Below are positions 1-7,353 of a DNA stretch of 64,000 bases, piece by piece. Within the stretch, counting starts at the first letter, position 1. Every line of letters starts with the position of its first letter. Under the pieces are notes generated by a model that did not search any database, was not told the origin of the DNA, and saw only the letters and a list, made by a program, of their open reading frames with translations. The stretch is taken from positions 275,294 through 339,293 of the forward strand of contig NZ_RQJW01000012.1 in assembly GCF_004028635.1 (NCBI RefSeq). Reading direction: 5' to 3'. Source of the DNA: Streptomyces cyaneus. GTDB taxonomy: Bacteria; Actinomycetota; Actinomycetes; Streptomycetales; Streptomycetaceae. The position numbers and the translations under genes are program-made.

Positions 1-1392
1 GGGGTCGACCGACGCCCCGCCGAACTGGACGTACTTGTCTTTCTCGCGCTTCTTGGGTTCGAGGAAGCTCTTCCGCGTCTTCTCGACGGCCGCCGCCAGC
101 TCGTTGACTTTCTTCTTGTTGAAGGTCGTGTAGATGCGGTAGCCACCCTTGTCCAAGTCCTCGGGGGACAGACCCGTCTTCTTGGCGACGTACTCCTTGG
201 CGATGTCGATGAGATAGCCGCTCTGCCCGGACAGGTTCGAGCTCTGCCTCTTGAACTTGGGGAAGTCGCCGACCTTGGCGCGGTCCGCCGCCGGCATGCG
301 CCCCACTTCGACCATGCGGTCCAGGATCCACGACCAGCGTTCCTTGGCCCGCTCGGTGTTGGCCTCCGCCGTGGCACCCGCCCCCACGCCACCGTCGGGG
401 TTGTAGAAGTTCGGGCCCTTCAGCACAGCGGCGAGGAAGGCGCACTGCGAGGTGGTGAGGTCCTTGGCGTCCACGCCGAAGTACGCCTGGGCCGCCGCCT
501 GGATGCCGTAGGCGTTACGGCCGTAGTAGGCGGTGTTGAGGTAGCCCGCGAGGATGTCGTCCTTGGTCATCTGCTGGCCGACCTTGATGGAGATGAACAG
601 CTCCTTGAACTTACGGGAGACCGTCTGTTCCTGGCTCAGGTAGGTGTTCTTCACGAACTGCTGGGTGATGGTCGAACCACCCTGCGTCTCGCCGCCCCTC
701 GCCATGTTGAGCAGGGCCCGCCCGATACCCGCCGGGTCGATGCCGTTGTCCTCGTAGAAGGACGCGTTCTCGGCGGAGACCACCGCGTCCTTCATGTCCT
801 TGGGGATCTCCGCGTTGCTCACGAGCTGGCGGTTCGTCTGACCGCCGGTCGACGCCATCTGCGTGTCATCGGACCAATAGAAGACGTTGTTCTGAGCCAG
901 GGCCGTGTCCTGGGGATTCGGGATACCCACCATGGCGTACCCGATGCCCGCGGCAGCGAGCAGACCGCCCATGAACGCGAGGAACGTCCCCGTGACGAGC
1001 CTCCACGACGGCACCCAGCGCGCCGCACCGTACTTGCCCGCGCGCGGATAGTCGATGAACCGCTTCCTGGCAGGCGGAGCCGAGCGCCCTCTGCCACGCC
1101 CGGGACCATCCGGGCCACCGGGAGCGGCGCGGCGGCCACCCCGGCCCGGTTCGGCCGCTCTGCGGCGGCCGCCTCCACTTCTCTGGGCCGCGCGCCGTGC
1201 CTCGGCACGGCCGCCGTACGGCCGTTCCTCGCCTCCCGACCCGCTGGAACCCGACCCGTACGAGTCGGAAGGAGATCCGGTGGCGCCTCGCGGTGCCGCT
1301 CGGCGGCCGGGAGACGAGCCGGCCTGGCCGCGGCGGGCCGCGGCACGTCCGCCTCCCTGCGGCTGCGGCGGTTTGCGACGGTGCTCGCTCAT
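1..1392 (-). CDS. Bifunctional penicillin-binding protein (class A), C-terminal part beyond the window
   Basis: Class A PBP: polymerises lipid II through a GT51 glycosyltransferase and crosslinks glycan strands through a transpeptidase. 464 codons are visible. A basic, Gly/Pro-rich cytoplasmic tail (about residues 1-125) precedes one membrane anchor (about 132-155). The GT51 domain (about 190-360) shows the SAENASFYEDNGID segment, with Glu208 as likely catalytic acid, and the GGSTITQQ motif at 238-245. The usual ED of motif 1 reads EN. The transpeptidase domain lies beyond position 1, so the gene is truncated by the window and not broken. Start ATG at 1392 has a GGAG-type RBS about 10 nt upstream. 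It diverges from the PadR gene. The GT51 identity is secure; the bifunctional call rests on family architecture. Confidence 0.9.
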   Translation of the reverse strand, partial: MSEHRRKPPQPQGGGRAAARRGQAGSSPGRRAAPRGATGSPSDSYGSGSSGSGGEERPYGGRAEARRAAQRSGGGRRRAAEPGRGGRRAAPGGPDGPGRGRGRSAPPARKRFIDYPRAGKYGAARWVPSWRLVTGTFLAFMGGLLAAAGIGYAMVGIPNPQDTALAQNNVFYWSDDTQMASTGGQTNRQLVSNAEIPKDMKDAVVSAENASFYEDNGIDPAGIGRALLNMARGGETQGGSTITQQFVKNTYLSQEQTVSRKFKELFISIKVGQQMTKDDILAGYLNTAYYGRNAYGIQAAAQAYFGVDAKDLTTSQCAFLAAVLKGPNFYNPDGGVGAGATAEANTERAKERWSWILDRMVEVGRMPAADRAKVGDFPKFKRQSSNLSGQSGYLIDIAKEYVAKKTGLSPEDLDKGGYRIYTTFNKKKVNELAAAVEKTRKSFLEPKKREKDKYVQFGGASVDP

Positions 1393-1744
1393 CGAACGAC
1401 TACTCCTCGGGCAGGCGCACCCCTGCGCGCCTGGCAACGGCGGCTGATTTCCGGTCCCCCCGAAGTACGGATGTGGTCGGTTCCGCATTCACCCGTACTG
1501 CACCAAGGACGAGGACGCCCTCAGGTGTCACTCGGTTCCCGGTGGTGTGCATGGCGCACAGACTACGCACCGCCAAAGTCCACCTAGCCCCGAACTTCAC
1601 CCCAAATCAGGCAACTCGCTCCACATGAATCGTTGATGTGATCCCGTTCACCGTTCCCCCACTTGTCCCGCCCGGAAGGCCGTTCTATCGTCGTGATGTA
1701 TCGAGTCGATACATCAGCGCGAGATATGACGAGGAGGCGAGGGG
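1393..1744. other. Divergent intergenic region between PBP and padR genes
   Basis: 352 bases without a convincing gene. It must hold promoters for both divergent genes. The only clear element is the palindrome at 1694-1716; the short ORFs here have no RBS and look like chance. Confidence 0.6.
1694..1716. promoter_or_regulatory. Perfect palindromic operator upstream of padR-like gene
   Basis: Perfect inverted repeat: arms TGATGTATCGA (1694-1704) and TCGATACATCA (1706-1716) around a single G. It lies 28 nt upstream of the PadR-family start codon. PadR proteins usually bind palindromes in their own promoters as dimers, so autoregulation, possibly with control of the co-oriented ino1, is the inference. 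The match to this regulator has not been tested. Confidence 0.75.
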
Positions 1745-2428
1745 ATGAGCCGACGTTCCGGGATCCTTGAGTTCGCCGTACTCGGACTACTCCGCGAGTC
1801 CCCGATGCACGGCTATGAGCTGCGCAAACGACTCAATACGTCACTGGGCGTGTTCCGCGCGTTCAGCTACGGCACGCTCTATCCCTGCCTCAAGACGCTG
1901 GTCGCCAACGGCTGGTTGATCGAGGAACCCGGGAACACCGTCGAGGACGCCCTCGCCGCACCACTCGCAGGGCGCCGCGCCAAGATCGTCTACCGGTTGA
2001 CGGCGGAAGGTAAGGAGCACTTCGAGGAACTGCTCTCGCAGACCGGCCCCGACGCGTACGAGGACGAGCACTTCGCTGCCCGATTTGCCTTCTTTGGACG
2101 CACACCGCAGGACGTACGCATGCGCGTACTGGAGGGCCGTCGCAGCCGGCTGGAGGAGCGCCTGGAGAAGATGCGCGCCTCCCTGGCACGCACGCGGGAG
2201 CGCCTCGACGACTACACGCTTGAGCTCCAGCGCCACGGGATGGAGTCCGTGGAGCGCGAAGTGCGCTGGCTGAACGAGCTCATCGAGAGCGAGCGGGCCG
2301 GGCGGGACCTGAAGGGTTCCGCTTCCGGGGGGCCCGCTCAGCAGGACACCACATCTGGAGAGCCGGGCGATCTGCCCCGTCCCGGGGGCGCCCCCGGGAC
2401 GGATTCGCCCGGCGACACCGCCACGTGA
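1745..2428 (+). CDS. PadR-family transcriptional regulator
   Basis: 227 aa winged-helix repressor. The N-terminal PadR domain (about residues 5-85) has the typical ILEFAVLGLLRESPMHGYELRKRL opening in two adjoining pieces (ILEFAVLGLL, then MHGYELRKRL) and the FSYGTLYPCLKTL recognition region. A helical, charged C-terminal half (about 100-190) resembles the Vir_act_alpha dimerisation domain and is followed by a low-complexity acidic tail. Start ATG follows a strong GAGGAGGCGAGGGG RBS. Its stop lies 44 nt before the inositol-phosphate synthase start, a pairing also known in other actinobacteria, so regulation of ino1 is plausible. A perfect palindrome in its promoter is the likely operator. The ligand is unknown. 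Confidence 0.9.
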   Translation: MSRRSGILEFAVLGLLRESPMHGYELRKRLNTSLGVFRAFSYGTLYPCLKTLVANGWLIEEPGNTVEDALAAPLAGRRAKIVYRLTAEGKEHFEELLSQTGPDAYEDEHFAARFAFFGRTPQDVRMRVLEGRRSRLEERLEKMRASLARTRERLDDYTLELQRHGMESVEREVRWLNELIESERAGRDLKGSASGGPAQQDTTSGEPGDLPRPGGAPGTDSPGDTAT

Positions 2429-2472
2429 GAGCCCAGTCAGGGCCTCACTCGTACACACAGGGAGCAACCGGA

Positions 2473-3555
2473 ATGGGTTCGGTTCGCGTAGCCGTCGTCG
2501 GCGTGGGCAACTGCGCCGCGTCGCTGGTTCAGGGAGTCGAGTACTACAAGGACGCCGACCCGGCGTCCAAGGTCCCCGGCCTGATGCACGTGCAGTTCGG
2601 CGACTACCACGTCCGTGACGTCGAGTTCGTCGCCGCCTTCGATGTCGACGCGAAGAAGGTCGGCCTCGACCTCGCGGACGCCATCGGCGCCAGCGAGAAC
2701 AACACCATCAAGATCTGCGACGTGCCGCGCACCGGCGTGACCGTCCAGCGCGGCCACACCCTCGACGGCCTCGGCAAGTACTACCGCGAGACCATCGAGG
2801 AGTCCGCCGAGGCCCCGGTCGACGTCGTCCAGGTCCTCAAGGACAAGCAGGTCGACGTCCTCGTCTGCTACCTGCCCGTGGGCTCCGAGGACGCGGCGAA
2901 GTTCTACGCCCAGTGCGCCATCGACGCCAAGGTCGCTTTCGTCAACGCCCTGCCGGTCTTCATCGCCGGTACGAAGGAGTGGGCGGACAAGTTCACCGCG
3001 GCGGGCGTCCCGATCGTCGGCGACGACATCAAGTCCCAGGTCGGCGCCACCATCACGCACCGCGTCATGGCGAAGCTGTTCGAGGACCGCGGCGTCGTCC
3101 TGGACCGCACGATGCAGCTGAACGTCGGCGGCAACATGGACTTCAAGAACATGCTCGAGCGTGACCGCCTGGAGTCCAAGAAGATCTCCAAGACGCAGGC
3201 CGTCACCTCCCAGATCCCCGACCGGGAGCTCGGCGAGAAGAACGTCCACATCGGCCCGTCCGACTACGTCGCCTGGCTCGACGACCGCAAGTGGGCCTAC
3301 GTCCGCCTCGAGGGCCGCGCCTTCGGTGACGTCCCGCTGAACCTGGAGTACAAGCTCGAGGTCTGGGACTCCCCGAACTCCGCCGGCGTCATCATCGACG
3401 CCCTGCGCGCCGCGAAGATCGCCAAGGACCGCGGCATCGGCGGCCCGATCCTGTCGGCGTCGAGCTACTTCATGAAGTCCCCGCCGGTCCAGTACTTCGA
3501 CGACGAGGCCCGCTTGAACGTCGAGAAGTTCATCAAGGGTGAGGTCGAGCGCTAA
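2473..3555 (+). CDS. ino1: Inositol-3-phosphate synthase
   Basis: 360 aa actinobacterial-type myo-inositol-3-phosphate synthase. It converts glucose-6-phosphate to inositol-3-phosphate with NAD+, the first step to phosphatidylinositol and mycothiol. The N-terminal Rossmann fold shows VVGVGNCAASLVQG; the conserved DDIKSQVGATITHR and the NVGGNMDF block of the catalytic domain are present. The start is ATG 2473 with an AGGGAGC RBS 8-9 nt upstream; the ATG at 2425 overlapping the padR stop would add 16 unconserved residues. Probably read through from padR. A strong terminator follows at 3596-3629. Mycothiol supply links it functionally to the thioredoxin genes in this window, but no physical link is seen. 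Confidence 0.95.
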   Translation: MGSVRVAVVGVGNCAASLVQGVEYYKDADPASKVPGLMHVQFGDYHVRDVEFVAAFDVDAKKVGLDLADAIGASENNTIKICDVPRTGVTVQRGHTLDGLGKYYRETIEESAEAPVDVVQVLKDKQVDVLVCYLPVGSEDAAKFYAQCAIDAKVAFVNALPVFIAGTKEWADKFTAAGVPIVGDDIKSQVGATITHRVMAKLFEDRGVVLDRTMQLNVGGNMDFKNMLERDRLESKKISKTQAVTSQIPDRELGEKNVHIGPSDYVAWLDDRKWAYVRLEGRAFGDVPLNLEYKLEVWDSPNSAGVIIDALRAAKIAKDRGIGGPILSASSYFMKSPPVQYFDDEARLNVEKFIKGEVER

Positions 3556-3595
3556 GCAGACGGCGCCGCACTAATACGCTCCTGCCAGAGCTGCT

Positions 3596-3629
3596 GAGGG
3601 TCCCCGGGTTGCACCGCCCGGGGACCCTC
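3596..3629 (+). terminator. Rho-independent terminator after ino1
   Basis: Perfect 13-bp stem (GAGGGTCCCCGGG / CCCGGGGACCCTC) with an 8-nt loop, 41 nt after the ino1 stop. There is no U tract, as is common in Streptomyces. It ends 22 nt before the next gene's start. Confidence 0.85.
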
Positions 3630-3651
3630 CCCATATGTGAGGCTGTGCCCC

Positions 3652-4929
3652 ATGTCCGTCGTACGCGACCTGCGGGTCCTGCTGCGCTTCGGGAACTTCC
3701 GGCGCCTGCTCGTCGTACGCCTGCTCTCACAGGGCGCCGACGGCGTCTACCAGACCGCGCTCGCCACGTACGTCGTCTTCTCCCCGGAGAAGCAGACCTC
3801 GGCCGCCGCGATCGCCTCCGCGATGGCGGTACTGCTCCTGCCGTACTCCCTGGTGGGCCCCTTCTCCGGCGTCCTGCTGGACCGCTGGCGCCGCCGCCAG
3901 GTTCTTCTGTACGGCAGCCTGCTGCGCACCGTACTGGCCACGGTGACAGCCGTCTTGATCATCACTGATGTCCCGGACTGGCTCTTCTATGTCTCCGCTC
4001 TGTGCGTCACCGCCGTCAACCGCTTCGTCCTGTCCGGCCTGTCCGCCGCGCTGCCACGCGTGGTCGACGACGAGCGTCTGGTGATCGCCAACTCCCTTTC
4101 CCCGACCGCCGGAACGCTCGCCGCGAGCGTGGGTGCCGGCCTTGCCTTCGTCGTACGGCTGGTGGCCTGGGACTCCGATGCCGCCGTGGTGCTCCTGGGA
4201 GCTGCCCTGTATCTGTGCGCGGGTCTGGCGTCACTGCGCATGTCACGGGAACTGCTGGGTCCTGACCGAGAGTTGGTGCAACCCCGCCTCGCGGCGGCGA
4301 TCTCCGGCACCGCGCACGACCTGGCGGCAGGGGTACGCCATCTCGCCACGCCGCCGCGGAGGGAAGCCGTCTGGGCACTGCTCACGATGACCCTGATGCG
4401 CTTCTGCTACGGCGCCCTGCTGGTCACGCTGCTGATGCTCTGCCGGTACGCCTTCTCCTCGAACGCCGATGACGGACTCGCCCTGTTGGGGCTGGCGTTG
4501 GCGATCTCTGCCGCCGGATTCTTCGCGGCGGCAGTGGCGACCCCCTGGGCTGCGGGCCGGCTGGGCTCCGGCCTCTGGATCGCCGTGTGCGCGGGGGCCG
4601 CCGCAGTCCTGGTGCCCGCGCTCGGCCTCCCCTTCGCCACAACTCCCATGCTGGTGGCGGCATTCGTCCTGGGCCTGACGACGCAGGGGGCGAAGATCGC
4701 GACGGACACGATCGTGCAGGCCTCGGTCGAGGACGGCTTCCGCGGCCGGATCTTCTCCGTCTACGACGTGCTGTTCAACGTCGCCTTCGTCGGTGCGGCC
4801 GGAGTGGCCGCCCTGATACTGCCGCCTGACGGCCGCTCAACGCCGCTCCTCGTCACAGTCGCCGTTATCTACGCGGCAGTTGCTGGGGCTATGGCCCGCT
4901 TTGAGCGCCAGTCCGTGTCACATCAATGA
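3652..4929 (+). CDS. MFS family transporter
   Basis: 425 aa polytopic membrane protein of the major facilitator superfamily, with about 10-12 hydrophobic segments. After helix 2 is the cytoplasmic motif LLDRWRRRQVLLYGS, related to motif A (GxLaDrxGrr) of drug and metabolite exporters. Substrate unknown. ATG 3652 (MSVVRDLRVLL) is preferred; an in-frame GTG at 3637 would add five residues, and only a weak GAGG precedes either. The gene begins just after the ino1 terminator, so it probably has its own promoter or depends on read-through. A small imperfect repeat (GTGTCA..TGACAC) overlaps its stop codon. Function beyond transport cannot be assigned. Confidence 0.85.
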   Translation: MSVVRDLRVLLRFGNFRRLLVVRLLSQGADGVYQTALATYVVFSPEKQTSAAAIASAMAVLLLPYSLVGPFSGVLLDRWRRRQVLLYGSLLRTVLATVTAVLIITDVPDWLFYVSALCVTAVNRFVLSGLSAALPRVVDDERLVIANSLSPTAGTLAASVGAGLAFVVRLVAWDSDAAVVLLGAALYLCAGLASLRMSRELLGPDRELVQPRLAAAISGTAHDLAAGVRHLATPPRREAVWALLTMTLMRFCYGALLVTLLMLCRYAFSSNADDGLALLGLALAISAAGFFAAAVATPWAAGRLGSGLWIAVCAGAAAVLVPALGLPFATTPMLVAAFVLGLTTQGAKIATDTIVQASVEDGFRGRIFSVYDVLFNVAFVGAAGVAALILPPDGRSTPLLVTVAVIYAAVAGAMARFERQSVSHQ

Positions 4930-5039
4930 CACAGAGCCACTCCCGGCCCCTCGGGTGTCAGTGGGGACCGATAACTTACGTGCGTCTTATTTCCGCGCTC
5001 AGTTCGCGCCACGCACCCAAGTTCTAGGGGGACCCCCAA

Positions 5040-5543
5040 GTGACAACTCCGCCGCCCCAGGGCAACCCGTTCGCCCAGGGCCAGAACCCGTACGCCCAGG
5101 GCCAGCAGCCCCAGGGCCAGGCCCCGTACCCGCCCCAGGGCGGCTACCCGCAGCAGCCGGGCCAGCCCGGGTTCCCCCAGCAGGGCGCGGCGCCGTACGC
5201 GCCGGTTGCGCCGCAGCGACCGAAGCGTGGCATCAAGCAGTACCTGCGCATAGGCGTCATCGTCGCCGGCCTCATCTTTGCGGCCGTCGGCTGGTACATC
5301 GGCAACGACGACACCAAGCAGCTGGCAGTCGGCGACTGCCTGACCAACAAGGGGAGCGACACTTCCCCTCAGATCGAGCAGCTGGATTGCAGCGACTCCA
5401 AGGCCGACTACAAGGTCCTCAAGAAGGACGGCGGCACCAGCCTGTCCCAGCTCGCCTGCCAGTCGGTCACGGGAACGACCGCCGCCATCGAGTGGACGGA
5501 AGGCAGCGACTCGTTCGTCCTTTGCCTGGGGGACAACAAGTAA
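5040..5543 (+). CDS. Small single-pass membrane protein, Pro/Gln-rich N-terminus, LppU-like
   Basis: 167 aa. Residues 1-60 are a cytoplasmic Pro/Gln/Gly-rich low-complexity stretch with NPFAQGQ/NPYAQGQ repeats, then a basic patch, one transmembrane helix (about 69-87), and a small extracellular domain. That domain starts AVGDCLTNKG and has four cysteines (C100, and C in LDCSDS, LACQSV, VLCLGD), which could form two disulfides. The VGDC motif resembles actinobacterial LppU/septum-formation-like domains; function unknown. Start GTG with an AGGGGG RBS. It converges on cca across the parS-containing terminators at 5558-5632. Confidence 0.75.
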   Translation: MTTPPPQGNPFAQGQNPYAQGQQPQGQAPYPPQGGYPQQPGQPGFPQQGAAPYAPVAPQRPKRGIKQYLRIGVIVAGLIFAAVGWYIGNDDTKQLAVGDCLTNKGSDTSPQIEQLDCSDSKADYKVLKKDGGTSLSQLACQSVTGTTAAIEWTEGSDSFVLCLGDNK

Positions 5544-5557
5544 CGCTTGAACATGCC

Positions 5558-5591
5558 GAGGGGCGGTGTTTCACGTGAAACACCGCCCCTC
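5558..5591. terminator. Palindromic terminator-like hairpin centred on a parS site
   Basis: Perfect 34-bp palindrome: GAGGGGCGG at 5558-5566, the parS 16-mer at 5567-5582, and CCGCCCCTC at 5583-5591. It lies between convergent genes, so the RNA of either strand can fold into a 17-bp stem. Confidence 0.7.
5567..5582. other. parS: parS site 1 (ParB-binding, perfect)
   Basis: TGTTTCACGTGAAACA, 16/16 match to the Streptomyces and Bacillus parS consensus. It sits at the centre of a 34-bp palindrome. Confidence 0.95.
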
Positions 5592-5600
5592 TACGCATCC

Positions 5601-5632
5601 CGGGGTCATGTTTCACGTGAAACATGACCCCG
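5601..5632. terminator. Second palindromic hairpin centred on a parS site
   Basis: Perfect 32-bp palindrome: arms CGGGGTCA (5601-5608) and TGACCCCG (5625-5632) flank a parS. It ends 11 nt before the cca stop codon, as expected of a terminator for the minus-strand cca and the plus-strand gene alike. Confidence 0.7.
5609..5624. other. parS: parS site 2 (perfect)
   Basis: TGTTTCACGTGAAACA, 16/16; its centre is 42 bp (about four helical turns) from that of site 1. Confidence 0.95.
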
Positions 5633-5642
5633 TTTCACAGCC

Positions 5643-7085
5643 TCAGCCTTGCTCGGCCCACCACTCCTTCAGCGCCGCAACCGCCTCGTCGTGCACCATC
5701 GGCCCGTTCTCCAGCCGCAACTCCAGCATGTGCTTGTACGCGCGACCAACGGCCGGCCCAGGCCCGACCCCGAGGATCTCCATGATCTGGTTGCCGTCGA
5801 GGTCGGGTCGGATGGCGTCCAGTTCCTCCTGCTCCTGGAGTTGAGCGATCCGCTCCTCCAGGCCGTCATAAGCACGAGACAGCGCGGCCGCCTTGCGCTT
5901 GTTCCGCGTGGTGCAGTCGGAGCGGGTCAGCTTGTGGAGGCGGTCCAGGAGCGGACCGGCGTCACGGACATAGCGACGGACAGCGGAGTCCGTCCACTCT
6001 CCGGTGCCGTAGCCGTGGAAGCGCAGGTGGAGTTCGACCAGACGTGAGACGTCCTTCACCAGCTCGTTGGAGTACTTGAGCGCCAGCATGCGCTTCTTCG
6101 TCATCTTCGCGCCGACCACCTCATGGTGGTGGAACGAGACCCGGCCGTCCTTCTCGAAGCGGCGCGTGCGGGGCTTGCCGATGTCGTGCAGCAGCGCGGC
6201 CAGCCGGAGGGTCAGGTCGGCGCCGTTCTCTTCCAGCGCCATCGCCTGCTCCAGGACGATCAGCGTGTGCTCGTAGACGTCCTTGTGCCGATGGTGCTCG
6301 TCGCTCTCCAGCCGCAGCGCCGGCAGCTCGGGCAGCACATGATCCGCGAGCCCGGTATCGACCAGCAGGGTCAGCCCCTTGCGGGGGTGCGCGGACAGGA
6401 TCAGCTTGTTCAGCTCGTCCCGCACCCGCTCCGCCGAGACGATCTCGATGCGGCCCGACATCTCCTTCATGGCAGTAACGACCTCAGGAGCCACCTCGAA
6501 GTCGAGCTGGGCCGCGAAGCGCGCCGCCCGCATCATGCGCAGCGGGTCGTCCGAGAAGGACGCCTCCGGCGTCCCCGGGGTCCGCAGCACCCGCGCCGCG
6601 AGGTCCTCCAGCCCGCCGTGCGGATCGATGAACTCCTTCTCCGGCAGGGCGACGGCCATCGCGTTCACCGTGAAGTCGCGCCGGACGAGGTCCTCCTCGA
6701 TGGAGTCGCCGTACGACACCTCGGGCTTGCGCGAGGTCCGGTCGTAAGCCTCCGACCGGTAGGTCGTCACCTCGATCTGGTAGCCCCTCTTCTGCGCCCC
6801 CACGGTGCCGAAGGCGATCCCGACCTCCCACACCGCGTCGGCCCACGGGCGGACGATCTTCAGTACGTCCTCGGGGCGGGCGTCGGTCGTGAAGTCCAGG
6901 TCGTTGCCGAGCCGGCCGAGCAGCGCGTCCCGGACCGACCCGCCGACCAGGGCGAGTGAGAACCCGGCCTCCTGGAAACGGCGGGCGAGGTCGTCGGCGA
7001 CAGGCGCGACCCGCAGCAGTTCGCTCACGGCGCGGTGCTGCACCTGGCTCAGGACACTGGGCTTGTCTTCGTTGGCGTTCGGCAC
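5643..7085 (-). CDS. cca: CCA-adding tRNA nucleotidyltransferase
   Basis: 480 aa class II tRNA nucleotidyltransferase, which adds or repairs the 3' CCA end of tRNAs (tRNA-Ala in this window lacks an encoded CCA). The N-terminal polymerase-beta fold shows ALVGGSVRDALLG and then NDLDFTT, whose two Asp (about 62 and 64) bind metal; RRDFTVNAMA and DDPLRMMRAARFAAQL are the family neck motifs. A C-terminal HD domain has LLHDIGKPRT. The frame is open for a further 208 codons upstream, but homology starts at GTG 7085 (PNANEDKPS); no good RBS is visible, so leaderless or weak initiation is possible. It diverges from the DUF6049 gene. Confidence 0.93.
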   Translation of the reverse strand: MPNANEDKPSVLSQVQHRAVSELLRVAPVADDLARRFQEAGFSLALVGGSVRDALLGRLGNDLDFTTDARPEDVLKIVRPWADAVWEVGIAFGTVGAQKRGYQIEVTTYRSEAYDRTSRKPEVSYGDSIEEDLVRRDFTVNAMAVALPEKEFIDPHGGLEDLAARVLRTPGTPEASFSDDPLRMMRAARFAAQLDFEVAPEVVTAMKEMSGRIEIVSAERVRDELNKLILSAHPRKGLTLLVDTGLADHVLPELPALRLESDEHHRHKDVYEHTLIVLEQAMALEENGADLTLRLAALLHDIGKPRTRRFEKDGRVSFHHHEVVGAKMTKKRMLALKYSNELVKDVSRLVELHLRFHGYGTGEWTDSAVRRYVRDAGPLLDRLHKLTRSDCTTRNKRKAAALSRAYDGLEERIAQLQEQEELDAIRPDLDGNQIMEILGVGPGPAVGRAYKHMLELRLENGPMVHDEAVAALKEWWAEQG

Positions 7086-7214
7086 AACAGAAGAGGGTAC
7101 GTGGCCCGGCCGACCGCGAGCGCCTCCATTAAACGTGCACACCGCGTGCACGGATACCTGCGTCAAAAGGTGCACGAGGACTGCCTTGCGACGTACAGAA
7201 GCGCTCCTCTTTAT

Positions 7215-7230
7215 TCCTGTACATACAGGA
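7215..7230. promoter_or_regulatory. Short palindrome in the cca / DUF6049 divergent region
   Basis: TCCTGTA-CA-TACAGGA, perfect 7-bp arms, lies 124 nt upstream of the DUF6049 start. Three GTGCAC hexamers (7135, 7146, 7170) lie nearer cca. They could be regulator sites; no binding protein is assigned. Confidence 0.4.
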
Positions 7231-7353
7231 CAGGCCGACTGCGCGGCCCGATCTTGTGGAGCACACCGCGGCACTTCCCCTCGGCGCGCATCGTTACCAT
7301 GCGTGGACGCACATTCCGACGACCACTGACGACGACGAGGGACGGGCGAGCGC

